This document shows positions 53,763 to 62,281 of a stretch of DNA of 64,000 nt, piece after piece (positions within the stretch are counted from its first letter, which is position 1; each line of letters opens with the position of its first letter). Under the pieces are notes generated by a model. It did no database searches, was not told where the DNA came from, and worked only from the letters and a program-made list of their open reading frames with translations. The stretch is from Akkermansia sp. N21116 (GTDB lineage: Bacteria > Verrucomicrobiota > Verrucomicrobiia > Verrucomicrobiales > Akkermansiaceae), in the NCBI RefSeq assembly GCF_029854705.2, contig NZ_CP139035.1, positions 1,860,001-1,924,000 on the forward strand, in the 5' to 3' direction. A program made the position numbers and the translations under genes.

Positions 53763-53830
53763 GTGGGGAAGGGGATGAGGGGTACGGCCCCCGGAGGCGG
53801 TGTCCGGAAGCCGGAAGGGAAGGAGGGGGG

Positions 53831-55213
53831 TTATTCTCCGTAAACGCCCGGACGGAGGGTTTCCGTAGTGGAAGATTCGTTGACAAGATCGACGTCCCCC
53901 TGGAGGGTGCAGCCGGGTTCGAAGTGGAATGCACCCCGGATGGTGACTTTGCCGGCATGGAGGAGCGATGGGAGCCCGAGGGCGTCCAGGGAGTCCACGA
54001 GTTTATAAAGTTTGCCGTCCAGATCGACAATGGGGGCGGTGCCGTTGCGGGAGGGATGCAGAGAGACTTTGCCCGTTTTGTCGATGATGACGGCGTCGGA
54101 ACGGAGCAGCAGGAGGTCCGAACACGTTTTGACGGGGAAGAACCGCGATCTGGGGACGTCGACGGCGCGTGCCCCCGGGAAGCATTCGATGCCGGCTCCC
54201 ATGGCTACTTCGAGCTGGAAGACTTTGGGGGAGGATGCGTCGCGGGGATCGATCGTTTTGCTGTTGCGGATCATGGGCAGGGGCAGGACGCCTCCATTGG
54301 CATTGAGGATATCCTTGAGCGTATCCAGGCGGATCCACAGAGTATTGGTGTTGAAGTAGCGGTGGCGGTCGATGTCCTGGAAGGAGGGAATGTCTTCGTC
54401 CGGGCACTGGGCGACTTCACGGAGGATGAGCCGGTTGTCCGACTTGCGGACGGCCAGGTGGCCGCCCTTCTTGTCGGCTTCCGTGCGGCGGGTGACTTCC
54501 ATGACGAAGGGGGCCCCGGATTCGGCAAACCAGCGCAGGAAGTTGAGGTCAAGCTGGGCGCCGAGGTTGTCCGAGTTGGAAATGAAGGCGTACTTGACGC
54601 CTTGGGCGAGGAGACGGTCCAGCCAGCCGGAACCGAGCAGGGCAGGGTAGAGGTCACCATGGCCGGGAGGGCACCATTCGAGGTCGGGATTGGCCGGCCA
54701 GACTGCCGGTTCCAGCGTATCGGCAAGGATTTTGGGGACCCTGTTTTGCATGAGTTCCACTTCCTGCGGGTTGTCGAGTCCGTCGGAAGCGTATTTGGAG
54801 AGGTAGTCGAGAGTGTCTTTGCTGGTGGAGAACGAGTCCATTAACAAGAGGCGGACAGGAGTACCGGAAATGGAGCGGAGGTGCTTGATCTGCCGGACGA
54901 TGATATCGAGGAAGGTGTCCTGTTCTTTGACAGTCAGCAGGCTTTTGGCTTTTTGCAAGCCCATGCTTGTGCCGAGCCCTCCATTGAGTTTGATGCAGAC
55001 GGTTTGAGCGATCAGATTGGCGTCGGCCGGAGCGGTGGAGGAGATAATCCCGTCCCACGCGTCGATGTTGTCCGCCGGGGCGATGGCTTTTTCGGGAATC
55101 ATGCCGCTGTGGTTGGCGGCCAGGGATTCGTAGCATCGGCGGAACGCTCCGATGGCGGCGTCGCTTAGTCCGACGTTCCGCATCTTTTCATCAAAAGGGG
55201 CAAAGTTGCTCAT
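53831..55213 (-). CDS. UTP-glucose-1-phosphate uridylyltransferase (UGP2/UDPGP type)
   Basis: About 460 residues; makes UDP-glucose from glucose-1-phosphate and UTP, used for glycogen, envelope polysaccharide and galactose handling. It is the eukaryote-like UDPGP family, not the bacterial GalU. Seen: the nucleotide loop LNGGLGTSMGLQKAKSLL, the FISNSDNLGAQLDLNFLRWF metal-binding strand, KKGGHLAVRK, the FNTNTLWIRLD segment and a C-terminal beta-helix-like tail (VTIRGAFHFEPGCTLQGD). I use ATG 55213; an upstream in-frame ATG at 55228 (and a further start at 55252) is also possible. Confidence 0.93.
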   Translation of the reverse strand: MSNFAPFDEKMRNVGLSDAAIGAFRRCYESLAANHSGMIPEKAIAPADNIDAWDGIISSTAPADANLIAQTVCIKLNGGLGTSMGLQKAKSLLTVKEQDTFLDIIVRQIKHLRSISGTPVRLLLMDSFSTSKDTLDYLSKYASDGLDNPQEVELMQNRVPKILADTLEPAVWPANPDLEWCPPGHGDLYPALLGSGWLDRLLAQGVKYAFISNSDNLGAQLDLNFLRWFAESGAPFVMEVTRRTEADKKGGHLAVRKSDNRLILREVAQCPDEDIPSFQDIDRHRYFNTNTLWIRLDTLKDILNANGGVLPLPMIRNSKTIDPRDASSPKVFQLEVAMGAGIECFPGARAVDVPRSRFFPVKTCSDLLLLRSDAVIIDKTGKVSLHPSRNGTAPIVDLDGKLYKLVDSLDALGLPSLLHAGKVTIRGAFHFEPGCTLQGDVDLVNESSTTETLRPGVYGE

Positions 55214-55343
55214 GGCTCTTTTTTTCATACGGAAAGTCTTTCTGAGAGACAAGTCTATTCACCGTTTCCGGGGTTGAGGCCTGCGGAAAAAGAATCGGTG
55301 CGCGTGTCCGGGCGGGGAAGGAAGACAAGCGGATGGAAGGAAG

Positions 55344-55553
55344 TCAGGAATTCCGGGGCATGAAGAAGGCTTGGAGGATGCATAAGAGGTGCAGGCCGAT
55401 GGGAATCGGCAGGAAAAGGAGCCACGTCATGGTTGCATAGGTTCCGGAAACGATGAGGAACCAGATGGCGGCCTGGATGAAATACCCTTTATAGAGTTGT
55501 CCCAGCCCGGGGATAAACAGGCTGAGGGCGGATGCCAGTATTGATTTTCCCAT
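55344..55553 (-). CDS. Small membrane protein (TM2-like), copy 1
   Basis: 69 residues with two hydrophobic segments and the PGLGQLYKG motif, resembling TM2-domain proteins. Function unknown. It is nearly identical to copy 2 at 55640-55843, from which it differs in about ten residues, so it is a recent tandem duplicate, or a small gene family. Confidence 0.75.
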   Translation of the reverse strand: MGKSILASALSLFIPGLGQLYKGYFIQAAIWFLIVSGTYATMTWLLFLPIPIGLHLLCILQAFFMPRNS

Positions 55554-55639
55554 GGTGGCAGAACGATTGATTGCGAGGTATCCTATTCTGCCGCTCGTCG
55601 GGGAGGCAAGGATAAATGTTTACGAATAATTCTTGCTGA

Positions 55640-55843
55640 TTATTCATCCATGAAAAATGCCTGAAGAATGCACAATAAATGCAGGAAGATCGGGATCGGC
55701 AGGAAGAGGAACCACGTCATGGTCACATAGGCGCCGGAAACGATGAGGAACCAGATGACGGCCTGGATGAAATGCCCTTTGTAGAGCTGACCCAGGCCGG
55801 GAACAAACAGACTGAGGGCGGATGCCAGTATTGATTTTCCCAT
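55640..55843 (-). CDS. Small membrane protein (TM2-like), copy 2
   Basis: 67 residues: two hydrophobic segments with the turn PGLGQLYKGHFIQA between, ending in QAFFMDE. The frame is open far upstream, but only MGKSILASALSLF onward matches copy 1, which fixes the start at 55843. Tandem with copy 1, 86 bases apart. Confidence 0.75.
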   Translation of the reverse strand: MGKSILASALSLFVPGLGQLYKGHFIQAVIWFLIVSGAYVTMTWFLFLPIPIFLHLLCILQAFFMDE

Positions 55844-56152
55844 GATTGAAATGCGGTGTGATGACAATGGAGCCGCACGTTGTGCGTTCCTGAAGTTGAG
55901 ACCTTGCCGACGGGATTTCCGTTCATGAAGAAAAGGACATGTTTTCCCAAGGGTGGCATATGTTGTATGAGGAGCGTTCTTTAGCCCAAAATACCCCGTC
56001 AAGAGGATAAATGTCCCGCCGTGTGTCATTTCTGGCTGGACTTTAGGGACGTTCAGGAGGAAAATCGTGCCGTGCATTATGTTCGGCCGTTCATGCACAC
56101 GCTGTTTGTTTGCAAGCAGCCCAAGGTAGGCCGAGACCCAATTGACTTCGCC

Positions 56153-58201
56153 ATGCAACAGGGAAATACGCCAAACAATCCGGATATTGATTTCGGAGAA
56201 TTCGCCCCAGCAACCTACGCCGAATGGCGTGACGCAGCCATCGCTGCCTTGAAAGGTGCTGATTTTGATAAAAAGCTTTTCACCAAACTTGTGGAAGGCA
56301 TTACGCTCAACCCGATTTACAACCGGGGCGATGTGCAGGACAACGGAGAGGCCGCCGGCCAGTTCCCGTACCGTCGAGGCACAAGACCCCTCGGTTATGT
56401 GGAAAAAGAGTGTGAAGTGGCCCAGGGAATTCCTGCCGCCAATGCCGAAGATTTCAACAGTCGGCTCCTTCACGATCTGATGCGCGGACAGACCGCCGTC
56501 AACATCCAGTTGAACTGCAAGTGCGGCTTAAAGCTCCGCAAGCAGGCCGATTGGAATACCGCGCTCAAGGATGTCGTGCTCGACTCTCTGCCCGTGTACA
56601 TCACGCCGGGCTCCTGCGGACTGGGCGTTCTTGCCATGTTCCTCAATACCTATAAGGCTGGCGGCTACGATGTAGCCAAGCTGACGGGCGGTGTGCTGTA
56701 TGATCCGGTCGGCAAGACCGTGGGCAAGGGGTCGCTTTGCGGCGGCAAGGGTATTTGCGCCTATTACGACCAGATGGCAGCCATGACCAAGTGGGCCGTC
56801 GCCAATGCTCCCGGATTCCAGACGATCGGCGTGAGCGGTCTTCCCTATAGCGATTCCGGCGCTTCCGCCATCGAAGAATTGAGTGCCATGCTTTCCACGG
56901 CGGTCGCCTACCTGCGCGCCATGGAAGAACGCGGCATTTCCATCGACGATGCCGCCTCCCACATGCGTTTTACCGTTGGCATCGGAGCTAATCTTTTCCT
57001 TGAAGTGGCCAAGATCCGCGCTCTCCGCGAACTCTGGGCTTCCGTTGTCAAGAGCTGCGGCGGCAGTGAAGAAGCCGCCAAGATCAAGCTGCATGCCCGT
57101 TCCTCCTTCTGGACGATTTCCAAGGTGGATCCGTGGGTCAACATGCTGCGCGGCACGTCCCAGGCATTCTCCGCCTTCCTGGGCGGAGTGGATAGCTTGG
57201 ACATCCTGCCTTTCGATTGCGCCGTCCGCATGCCGGACGAGTTCTCCCGCCGCATTGCCCGCAATACGCAGTTGATTCTGCTGGGCGAGTGCAATCTGGA
57301 CAAGGTTGTGGATCCGGCCGGCGGCTCCTGGTACATCGAAAGCCTGACGAACGAAGTGGCCCGGAAAGTCTGGGACATGTTCCGTTCCATCGAACAGGAA
57401 GGCGGCATCATCAAGGCCCTTCAAGCCGGTACGGTACAGAAGCGCGTGAACGCCACGGCCGCCAAGCGCTACGAAATGGCCGACCAGCGCCGTCAGTCCA
57501 TTGTCGGCGTCAACCAGTACGTGAACCTGGACGAGAAGAAGCTTGAAGTGACCGAACCCCTGGCCTGCGCTGCCAAGGGCCACTGCTGCAAGAGTGAAAA
57601 TCCCGCCCTCCCGGAAGTTAGCATGTGTGTGAAATCCGTGGCTCAGGCGGCCGAAGAAGGATTCTCCACCTGCCTGATCAACAAGGCTCTATGCGCCGGC
57701 GTCGACTGCAAGTGCGGCGGTCCGTTGGAAATCGAACCTCTGCCTGTGCGCCGCCTTGCCGAGCGTTTTGAATCCCTTCTGGCCAAGGCTGATGCCTGGG
57801 TGGAAGCCAAGGGTTCCCGTCCGATGGTGTTCTTTGCCAATATGGGGCCGTTGCGCCAGCACAAGGCCCGTGCCGACTTCTCCCGCGACTTCCTGCGCGC
57901 AGGCGGTCTCGACGTTGTCTATCCCGCCGGGTTCCAGACTCCGGAAGAAGCCGCCAAGGCTGCCGCCGAAAGCGGATGCAGCGTGTGTGTGATCTGCTCG
58001 ACGGACGACACCTATCCCGAAATTGTCCCGGCCTTCTGCAAGGCTCTCCGGGCGCTTCGTCCCGATATGATGGTTGCCCTCGCCGGGTATCCCGCCGATT
58101 ATGTGGAGTCCTTCAAGGAAGCCGGGGTGGATGTCTTCATCCACGTCCGAGCCAACTGTTACACGACACTTGAAACCATCCAGAACAAAATCGGCCTTTA
58201 A
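56153..58201 (+). CDS. mutA: Methylmalonyl-CoA mutase, small (non-catalytic) subunit
   Basis: 682 residues. Together with MutB it interconverts succinyl-CoA and methylmalonyl-CoA, the key step in propionate formation from succinate. The start is the ATG at 56153 (MQQGNTPNNPDIDF); an upstream extension of 44 residues in frame shows no similarity. The barrel domain is clear (ITPGSCGLGVLAMFLNTYKA, DKVVDPAGGSWYIESLTNEV). The C-terminal B12-like domain lacks DxHxxG (it has GPLRQHKARADFSRDFL instead), as expected for the subunit that does not bind cobalamin. Odd: the linker between the domains is rich in Cys, with eight within about 60 residues (GHCCKSEN, MCVK, STCLINKALCAGVDCKCGG), plus a CKCG near residue 122. 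mutB starts 21 bases downstream. Confidence 0.95.
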   Translation: MQQGNTPNNPDIDFGEFAPATYAEWRDAAIAALKGADFDKKLFTKLVEGITLNPIYNRGDVQDNGEAAGQFPYRRGTRPLGYVEKECEVAQGIPAANAEDFNSRLLHDLMRGQTAVNIQLNCKCGLKLRKQADWNTALKDVVLDSLPVYITPGSCGLGVLAMFLNTYKAGGYDVAKLTGGVLYDPVGKTVGKGSLCGGKGICAYYDQMAAMTKWAVANAPGFQTIGVSGLPYSDSGASAIEELSAMLSTAVAYLRAMEERGISIDDAASHMRFTVGIGANLFLEVAKIRALRELWASVVKSCGGSEEAAKIKLHARSSFWTISKVDPWVNMLRGTSQAFSAFLGGVDSLDILPFDCAVRMPDEFSRRIARNTQLILLGECNLDKVVDPAGGSWYIESLTNEVARKVWDMFRSIEQEGGIIKALQAGTVQKRVNATAAKRYEMADQRRQSIVGVNQYVNLDEKKLEVTEPLACAAKGHCCKSENPALPEVSMCVKSVAQAAEEGFSTCLINKALCAGVDCKCGGPLEIEPLPVRRLAERFESLLAKADAWVEAKGSRPMVFFANMGPLRQHKARADFSRDFLRAGGLDVVYPAGFQTPEEAAKAAAESGCSVCVICSTDDTYPEIVPAFCKALRALRPDMMVALAGYPADYVESFKEAGVDVFIHVRANCYTTLETIQNKIGL

Positions 58202-58222
58202 CCCCAACCTTTATTTCATATC

Positions 58223-60373
58223 ATGAGCAATATCCCAGATTTTGCGTCTGCCAACTTCCCTGAAATCAAGGTTGGCACACCGCACCCGGCTAATCAGGAA
58301 GAATCCTGGATAACCAACGAACAGATCGCCGTCGATCCGGTTTACACCAAGGACGTGTACGACGATTGCCTCCACCTCGACTTTACGGCCGGCATTGCCC
58401 CGAACCTTCGCGGTCCGTATGCCACGATGTACGTTGCCCGTCCCTGGACGGTGCGCCAGTACGCCGGTTTCTCGACCGCTGAAGAATCCAACGCGTTCTA
58501 CCGCCGCAACCTGGCCGCCGGTCAGAAGGGGCTTTCCATCGCATTCGACCTTGCAACGCACCGCGGGTACGATTCCGACCACCCGCGCGTCGTTGGTGAT
58601 GTCGGCAAGGCCGGTGTTGCCGTAGACTCCATCCTGGATATGGAAATCCTTTTCAAGGGAATTCCGCTGGACAAGATGTCCGTCTCCATGACAATGAACG
58701 GAGCCGTCCTTCCCGTGCTGGCCTTCTACATTGTGGCCGCCCAGGAACAAGGCTGTACGCTCGACCAGCTTTCCGGTACGATCCAGAACGACATTCTGAA
58801 GGAATACATGGTACGTAATACGTACATCTATCCGCCGGATCCCTCCATGCGCATCATCGCCGACATCTTCGAATTCACTTCGAAGTTCATGCCGAAGTTC
58901 AACTCCATTTCCATTTCCGGCTATCACATGCAGGAAGCCGGCGCCACCGCCGACCTGGAAATGGCCTACACGCTGGCCGACGGCCTCCAGTACGTCCGTA
59001 CGGGGATTCAGGCCGGGATCGACATTGATGCCTTTGCCCCCCGCCTGTCCTTCTTCTGGGCTCAGGGCAAGAACTACTTCATGGAAGTGGCCAAGATGCG
59101 CGCCGCGCGTGTCCTGTGGGCCAAGATCATCAAGCAGTTCAACCCGAAGAATCCGAAGTCCCTGGCTCTGCGCACGCACTCCCAGACGTCGGGCTGGTCC
59201 CTGACGGAACAGGATCCGTTCAACAACGTGACGCGTACCTGCATCGAAGCCCTTGCTGCTTCCTGCGGTCACACACAGTCCCTGCATACCAACTCGCTGG
59301 ACGAAGCCATTGCCCTGCCGACCGACTTCTCGGCCCGCATCGCACGTAACACCCAGCTCTTCCTGCAGGACGAAACGACGATCTGCAAGGTCATCGACCC
59401 GTGGGGCGGTTCCTACTATGTGGAATACCTGACGAACGAACTTATCCGCAAGGGATGGGCTCATATTCAGGAAGTGGAAGCCCTCGGCGGCATGGCCAAG
59501 GCCATTGAAACCGGTCTGCCCAAGATGCGTATCGAAGAAGCGGCCGCCCGCCGCCAGGCCGCCATCGATTCCGGCAAGGAACCGATCATCGGCGTCAACA
59601 AGTACCGTCTGGAACAGGAAGAAAAGATGGACATCCTCGAAGTGGACAATTCCGCCGTCCGCGATGCCCAGATTGCCCGCCTGCACAAGCTCCGCAGCGA
59701 ACGCGACAGCGCCGCCTGCGAGGCTGCCCTGAAGGCTCTTTCCGACTGCGCCCGCACCGGTGAAGGCAATCTGCTCGACCTCTCCATCAAGGCGGCCAAG
59801 GCCCGTGCCTCCCTTGGTGAAATCTCCTCCGCTCTGGAAGAACATTTCGGGCGTCATAAAGCACCAATCAAACTTATTACTGGCGTGTACGGTACAGCAT
59901 ATGGAAACGATCCCCTGGTGGAAGAAGTGCGCAAGATGACGAACACCTTCGCCGAACGCGAAGGGCGCCGTCCCCGCATTCTCGTCGCCAAGATGGGGCA
60001 GGACGGTCACGACCGCGGAGCCAAGGTGGTTTCTTCCGCCTATGCCGACCTCGGTTTTGACGTTGACGTAGGTCCGCTCTTCCAGACTCCGGAAGAAACG
60101 GCCAAGATGGCTATTGAAAACGATGTCCATATCGTGGGCATGAGTTCTCTGGCCGCCGGGCACAAGACGCTTCTCCCGCAGCTGGTGGAAGAACTCGCCA
60201 AGCAGGGTCGTCCGGACATCCAGGTCTTCTGCGGCGGCGTTATCCCCGCCCAGGACTATGATTACCTGAAGGAACACGGTGCTGTGGCCATCTTCGGCCC
60301 GGGTACCAACATTCCGGCTGCCGCCAAGGAAATCATGGAAGTGCTGGATCGGCAGTTCTCCATCGAGGACTGA
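58223..60373 (+). CDS. mutB: Methylmalonyl-CoA mutase, large (catalytic) subunit
   Basis: 716 residues, normal length. Catalytic barrel followed by the cobalamin-binding domain, whose DGHDRG motif carries the lower-axial ligand His596 (Asp594, Gly599). [20 protein letters not shown] near residue 68 is the substrate/coenzyme entry segment, and [20 protein letters not shown] binds the CoA thioester region. Follows mutA by 21 bases as an operon; a strong terminator comes after. No epimerase or meaB-type chaperone is in the window. Confidence 0.97.
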   Translation: MSNIPDFASANFPEIKVGTPHPANQEESWITNEQIAVDPVYTKDVYDDCLHLDFTAGIAPNLRGPYATMYVARPWTVRQYAGFSTAEESNAFYRRNLAAGQKGLSIAFDLATHRGYDSDHPRVVGDVGKAGVAVDSILDMEILFKGIPLDKMSVSMTMNGAVLPVLAFYIVAAQEQGCTLDQLSGTIQNDILKEYMVRNTYIYPPDPSMRIIADIFEFTSKFMPKFNSISISGYHMQEAGATADLEMAYTLADGLQYVRTGIQAGIDIDAFAPRLSFFWAQGKNYFMEVAKMRAARVLWAKIIKQFNPKNPKSLALRTHSQTSGWSLTEQDPFNNVTRTCIEALAASCGHTQSLHTNSLDEAIALPTDFSARIARNTQLFLQDETTICKVIDPWGGSYYVEYLTNELIRKGWAHIQEVEALGGMAKAIETGLPKMRIEEAAARRQAAIDSGKEPIIGVNKYRLEQEEKMDILEVDNSAVRDAQIARLHKLRSERDSAACEAALKALSDCARTGEGNLLDLSIKAAKARASLGEISSALEEHFGRHKAPIKLITGVYGTAYGNDPLVEEVRKMTNTFAEREGRRPRILVAKMGQDGHDRGAKVVSSAYADLGFDVDVGPLFQTPEETAKMAIENDVHIVGMSSLAAGHKTLLPQLVEELAKQGRPDIQVFCGGVIPAQDYDYLKEHGAVAIFGPGTNIPAAAKEIMEVLDRQFSIED

Positions 60374-60433
60374 TTCTTCCTTCCTGTCCATGCCGGAGTT
60401 TTCGCCGGTATGGAGAGTTCCAACGAACCTTTC

Positions 60434-60470
60434 AAGTCTGCCCCTCCTGTGATGGAGGGGCAGACTTTTT
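60434..60470 (+). terminator. Rho-independent terminator of mutAB
   Basis: Fourteen-pair stem (AAGTCTGCCCCTCC at 60434-60447 with GGAGGGGCAGACTT at 60454-60467), six-base loop, T tract to 60470. Confidence 0.95.
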
Positions 60471-60497
60471 GCTTGCATGCCATGTATCCCGGCATAC

Positions 60498-60536
60498 AAA
60501 AAACCGGGTTCCGGATCAGATCGTCCGGAACCCGGT
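60498..60536 (-). terminator. Rho-independent terminator of the MarR gene
   Basis: Thirteen-pair stem between ACCGGGTTCCGGA (60503-60515) and TCCGGAACCCGGT (60524-60536), followed on the minus strand by six T residues. It lies 33 bases after the MarR stop, and back-to-back with the mutAB terminator. Confidence 0.92.
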
Positions 60537-60568
60537 AAGGGAATATGGAAAGGTGGGAAGGGAGAAGA

Positions 60569-61042
60569 TTAGAAACGGGGATTGATGCGTTTCCTTATCA
60601 TTTTCTGGGTGGGCGCCAGGTGCCTGAGGGAGTCGGCATCCTGCTTTTGCATGATGTTGGCCAAGTCATGGGCGATGTTTTGCCGCATGCGGGCGACGAG
60701 TTCTTTGCCGGATTCCGTGATTTGGACCATGATTTTGCGGCGATCATTGGCGGCCTGGGTCCGGGCGATGTAACCCATTTCTTCCAGTTTGTCGACCATG
60801 CCGGTAGCAGCCGCGGTAGAGTGTCCCATTTTTTTTGCGATATTGGACATGGTGAGGAAGTCCTCGTTATCCAGGTAGGTCAGAAGGAAAAACTGGGGAT
60901 AGGAGACACGACTGTCCGTCAGTTGGGGGGAGAGGTTCAAGATGCATGAACGCTGCGTAAAGATCACGAAATCAGCAAGTTTATTGGCTTCTTCCGAAAC
61001 GGGGATGTCGCCCTTGGCTGGTGAGGTCTGGTGTGATTTCAT
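60569..61042 (-). CDS. MarR-family transcriptional regulator
   Basis: 157 residues from the ATG at 61042; the frame is open upstream (to 61291) but without similarity there. The winged helix-turn-helix is clear: LTMSNIAKKMGHSTAAATGM, then VDKLEEMGYIARTQAANDRR with the DRR wing and KIMVQITESGKELV. MarR proteins usually repress nearby genes, often linked to stress or phenolic ligands. The nearest divergent gene is the small lipoprotein at 61322, so it is a candidate target. No effector or redox Cys is evident apart from one Cys (SCILNLS). Confidence 0.9.
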   Translation of the reverse strand: MKSHQTSPAKGDIPVSEEANKLADFVIFTQRSCILNLSPQLTDSRVSYPQFFLLTYLDNEDFLTMSNIAKKMGHSTAAATGMVDKLEEMGYIARTQAANDRRKIMVQITESGKELVARMRQNIAHDLANIMQKQDADSLRHLAPTQKMIRKRINPRF

Positions 61043-61270
61043 CGTGAGATTCCAGGTAGTTGGTTCACGTAAGGTAATGTGGTTCCGGGATGATCGCAAG
61101 CAGGAAATGTAAATTTTTATTAAAATTTTATAAAACGTGATCATCAGCAATTGATAAAAGACGGTTGGAATAGAGAGGAGGCGAGGTGTTGTCGCCGGAC
61201 GCTGGACAGAAGGGAAATGGACCGAAGGAACTCTAATTTGTAAAGAGATGGTTAATAATTTCAAATTGGA

Positions 61271-61298
61271 TTGACATGAGGACAAGTTCAACCATAAT
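61271..61298 (+). promoter_or_regulatory. Sigma-70-type promoter candidate for the lipoprotein gene
   Basis: TTGACA (61271-61276), 16-base spacer, CATAAT (61293-61298), 23 bases before the ATG at 61322. The -35 is a perfect match and the -10 matches five of six. A putative MarR site between the two is not identified. Confidence 0.6.
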
Positions 61299-61321
61299 CA
61301 CCGATATAGTCTCCTTAACTT

Positions 61322-61819
61322 ATGATCACCTTTTCTCTCAAAAGAATTCTCTCCTTTTTGTGTGCCGGAGCAGCTGTGACGACTCTTGTCGGCTGTGGCG
61401 GTAGTGGTACTGAAGAGCGTGGATTGGCGCCGGACAATATCGGTTCCTATGTTCTTCAGATTGACCCTTCCGATCCGATTTCGGGCGTTTCTCCCGGATT
61501 GTTGAATGTCTATGGTTCCGGCGGATCCCTTCAGACGGGGGTTAATACGGGTACTATGTTCACGGCTCAGGTTACTTATGTTAAGACCGGGAAGGATACT
61601 GCGGTGCTTTCCATTGGATGGTTTACACCCGATCCTGCTTCCAACCCGACGACGAGTACCTGGGAAGTTGATTGTTCCATAACGTTTACCGAGCAACAGC
61701 AGGGTACGATTCTTGGTACAATTACCAATTGGAATTACCGGTATGAATATGCTGGTTTGGAGGGGAACCAGAGCGAAGGTCACGGAACTTCCGGTATGGC
61801 CAAGCTTGTTCCCAGGTAA
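61322..61819 (+). CDS. Small lipoprotein, function unknown
   Basis: 165 residues with a lipoprotein signal: LKRILSFLCAGAAVTTLVGC, lipobox LVGC at Cys25. The mature part is Gly-, Ser- and Thr-rich with alternating beta strands (TAQVTYVKTGKDTAVLSIGW, ILGTITNWNYRYEYAGLEGN), consistent with a small beta-sandwich or barrel-like lipoprotein. No family recognised. It is divergent from the MarR regulator (279-base gap), which may control it. Confidence 0.75.
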   Translation: MITFSLKRILSFLCAGAAVTTLVGCGGSGTEERGLAPDNIGSYVLQIDPSDPISGVSPGLLNVYGSGGSLQTGVNTGTMFTAQVTYVKTGKDTAVLSIGWFTPDPASNPTTSTWEVDCSITFTEQQQGTILGTITNWNYRYEYAGLEGNQSEGHGTSGMAKLVPR

Positions 61820-61842
61820 ACGAAATCCCTTTCATTTTTTAC

Positions 61843-61890
61843 GGGCTGTCTTCCAAGGTTTTGTAGACCGGCGGGAGACAGCCCTTTTTC
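61843..61890 (+). terminator. Terminator after the small lipoprotein
   Basis: Nine-pair stem GGGCTGTCT (61843-61851) / AGACAGCCC (61876-61884), three more pairs inside, then five T residues. The stem belongs to the GGGCTGYCTC type also seen at 25060 and 26604. Confidence 0.88.
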
Positions 61891-61920
61891 TTGTTCTCTT
61901 ACTTCCTTTAAAAAGGATAT

Positions 61921-61975
61921 TGTCTAGTCCTGAAATAGCGTTTTTCGGGGTGTAACGCTATTTCAGGACTAGACA
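61921..61975. repeat. Perfect 22-bp inverted repeat with 11-base loop
   Basis: Arms 61921-61942 and 61954-61975 are perfectly complementary (TGTCTAGTCCTGAAATAGCG plus TT, and its reverse complement); loop TTTCGGGGTGT. No T tract on either strand, and the arms are much longer and AT/GC-balanced compared with the terminators here. Best guesses are the joined ends of a deleted insertion sequence, a MITE-like element, or a regulatory RNA hairpin. Confidence 0.75.
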
Positions 61976-61985
61976 CAGAATACAA

Positions 61986-62017
61986 AAAGGGCCGCACTCT
62001 TTGAGGTACGGCCCTTT
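61986..62017 (-). terminator. Terminator of the feo genes
   Basis: Nine-pair stem AAAGGGCCG (61986-61994) / CGGCCCTTT (62009-62017). On the minus strand it ends in a T tract made by the five A residues at 61984-61988, 41 bases past the stop of the Cys-rich gene. Confidence 0.8.
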
Positions 62018-62057
62018 GAATGGGGTCAATCAGGAAGGCAGAATGAAGAGCCGTTTC

Positions 62058-62249
62058 CTAGTGATGGTGGCAGTGATGTTTGTCCTTGCCGGAGCAGCAA
62101 CATTTGGATGAATCCTTTTCGGAATTGCATGGGCATGTTTCCCCGCATCCGCTGCATCCTCCGCAAGAACCGCCTTTTTTACAAAATGTTTTGTAAATGG
62201 CGAAAGCGAAAGCAAGTAGCAGGAGAGCTCCGATGATGTATGTAGCCAT
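62058..62249 (-). CDS. FeoB-associated Cys-rich membrane protein
   Basis: 63 residues: one membrane helix (YIIGALLLLAFAFAIYKTF) then a Cys- and His-rich tail (GGSCGGCSGCGETCPC, then CCCSGKDKHHCHHH). Proteins of this shape accompany feoB in many genomes and are called FeoB-associated Cys-rich proteins; metal handling is likely but unproven. It starts 32 bases after the feoB stop and ends the operon. Confidence 0.85.
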   Translation of the reverse strand: MATYIIGALLLLAFAFAIYKTFCKKGGSCGGCSGCGETCPCNSEKDSSKCCCSGKDKHHCHHH

Positions 62250-62281
62250 ATAGTTGTGTTGTGATGAGAATGAAGGTGGTG

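Noticed and set aside
56021-56152. N-terminal extension of mutA by 44 codons
   Set aside because: No similarity in the added part and it would run into the duplicated TM2-like gene region; the ATG at 56153 fits the family start.
55844-56152. Cobalamin (B12) riboswitch before mutAB
   Set aside because: I looked for the B12-box pattern in this leader and found none; only a weak GTGCAT/ATGCAC dyad near 56072-56098.
58211-60499. A 762-codon open frame on the minus strand opposite mutB
   Set aside because: mutB has all catalytic motifs, and the antisense frame shows none and includes both terminators; it is a by-product of codon bias.
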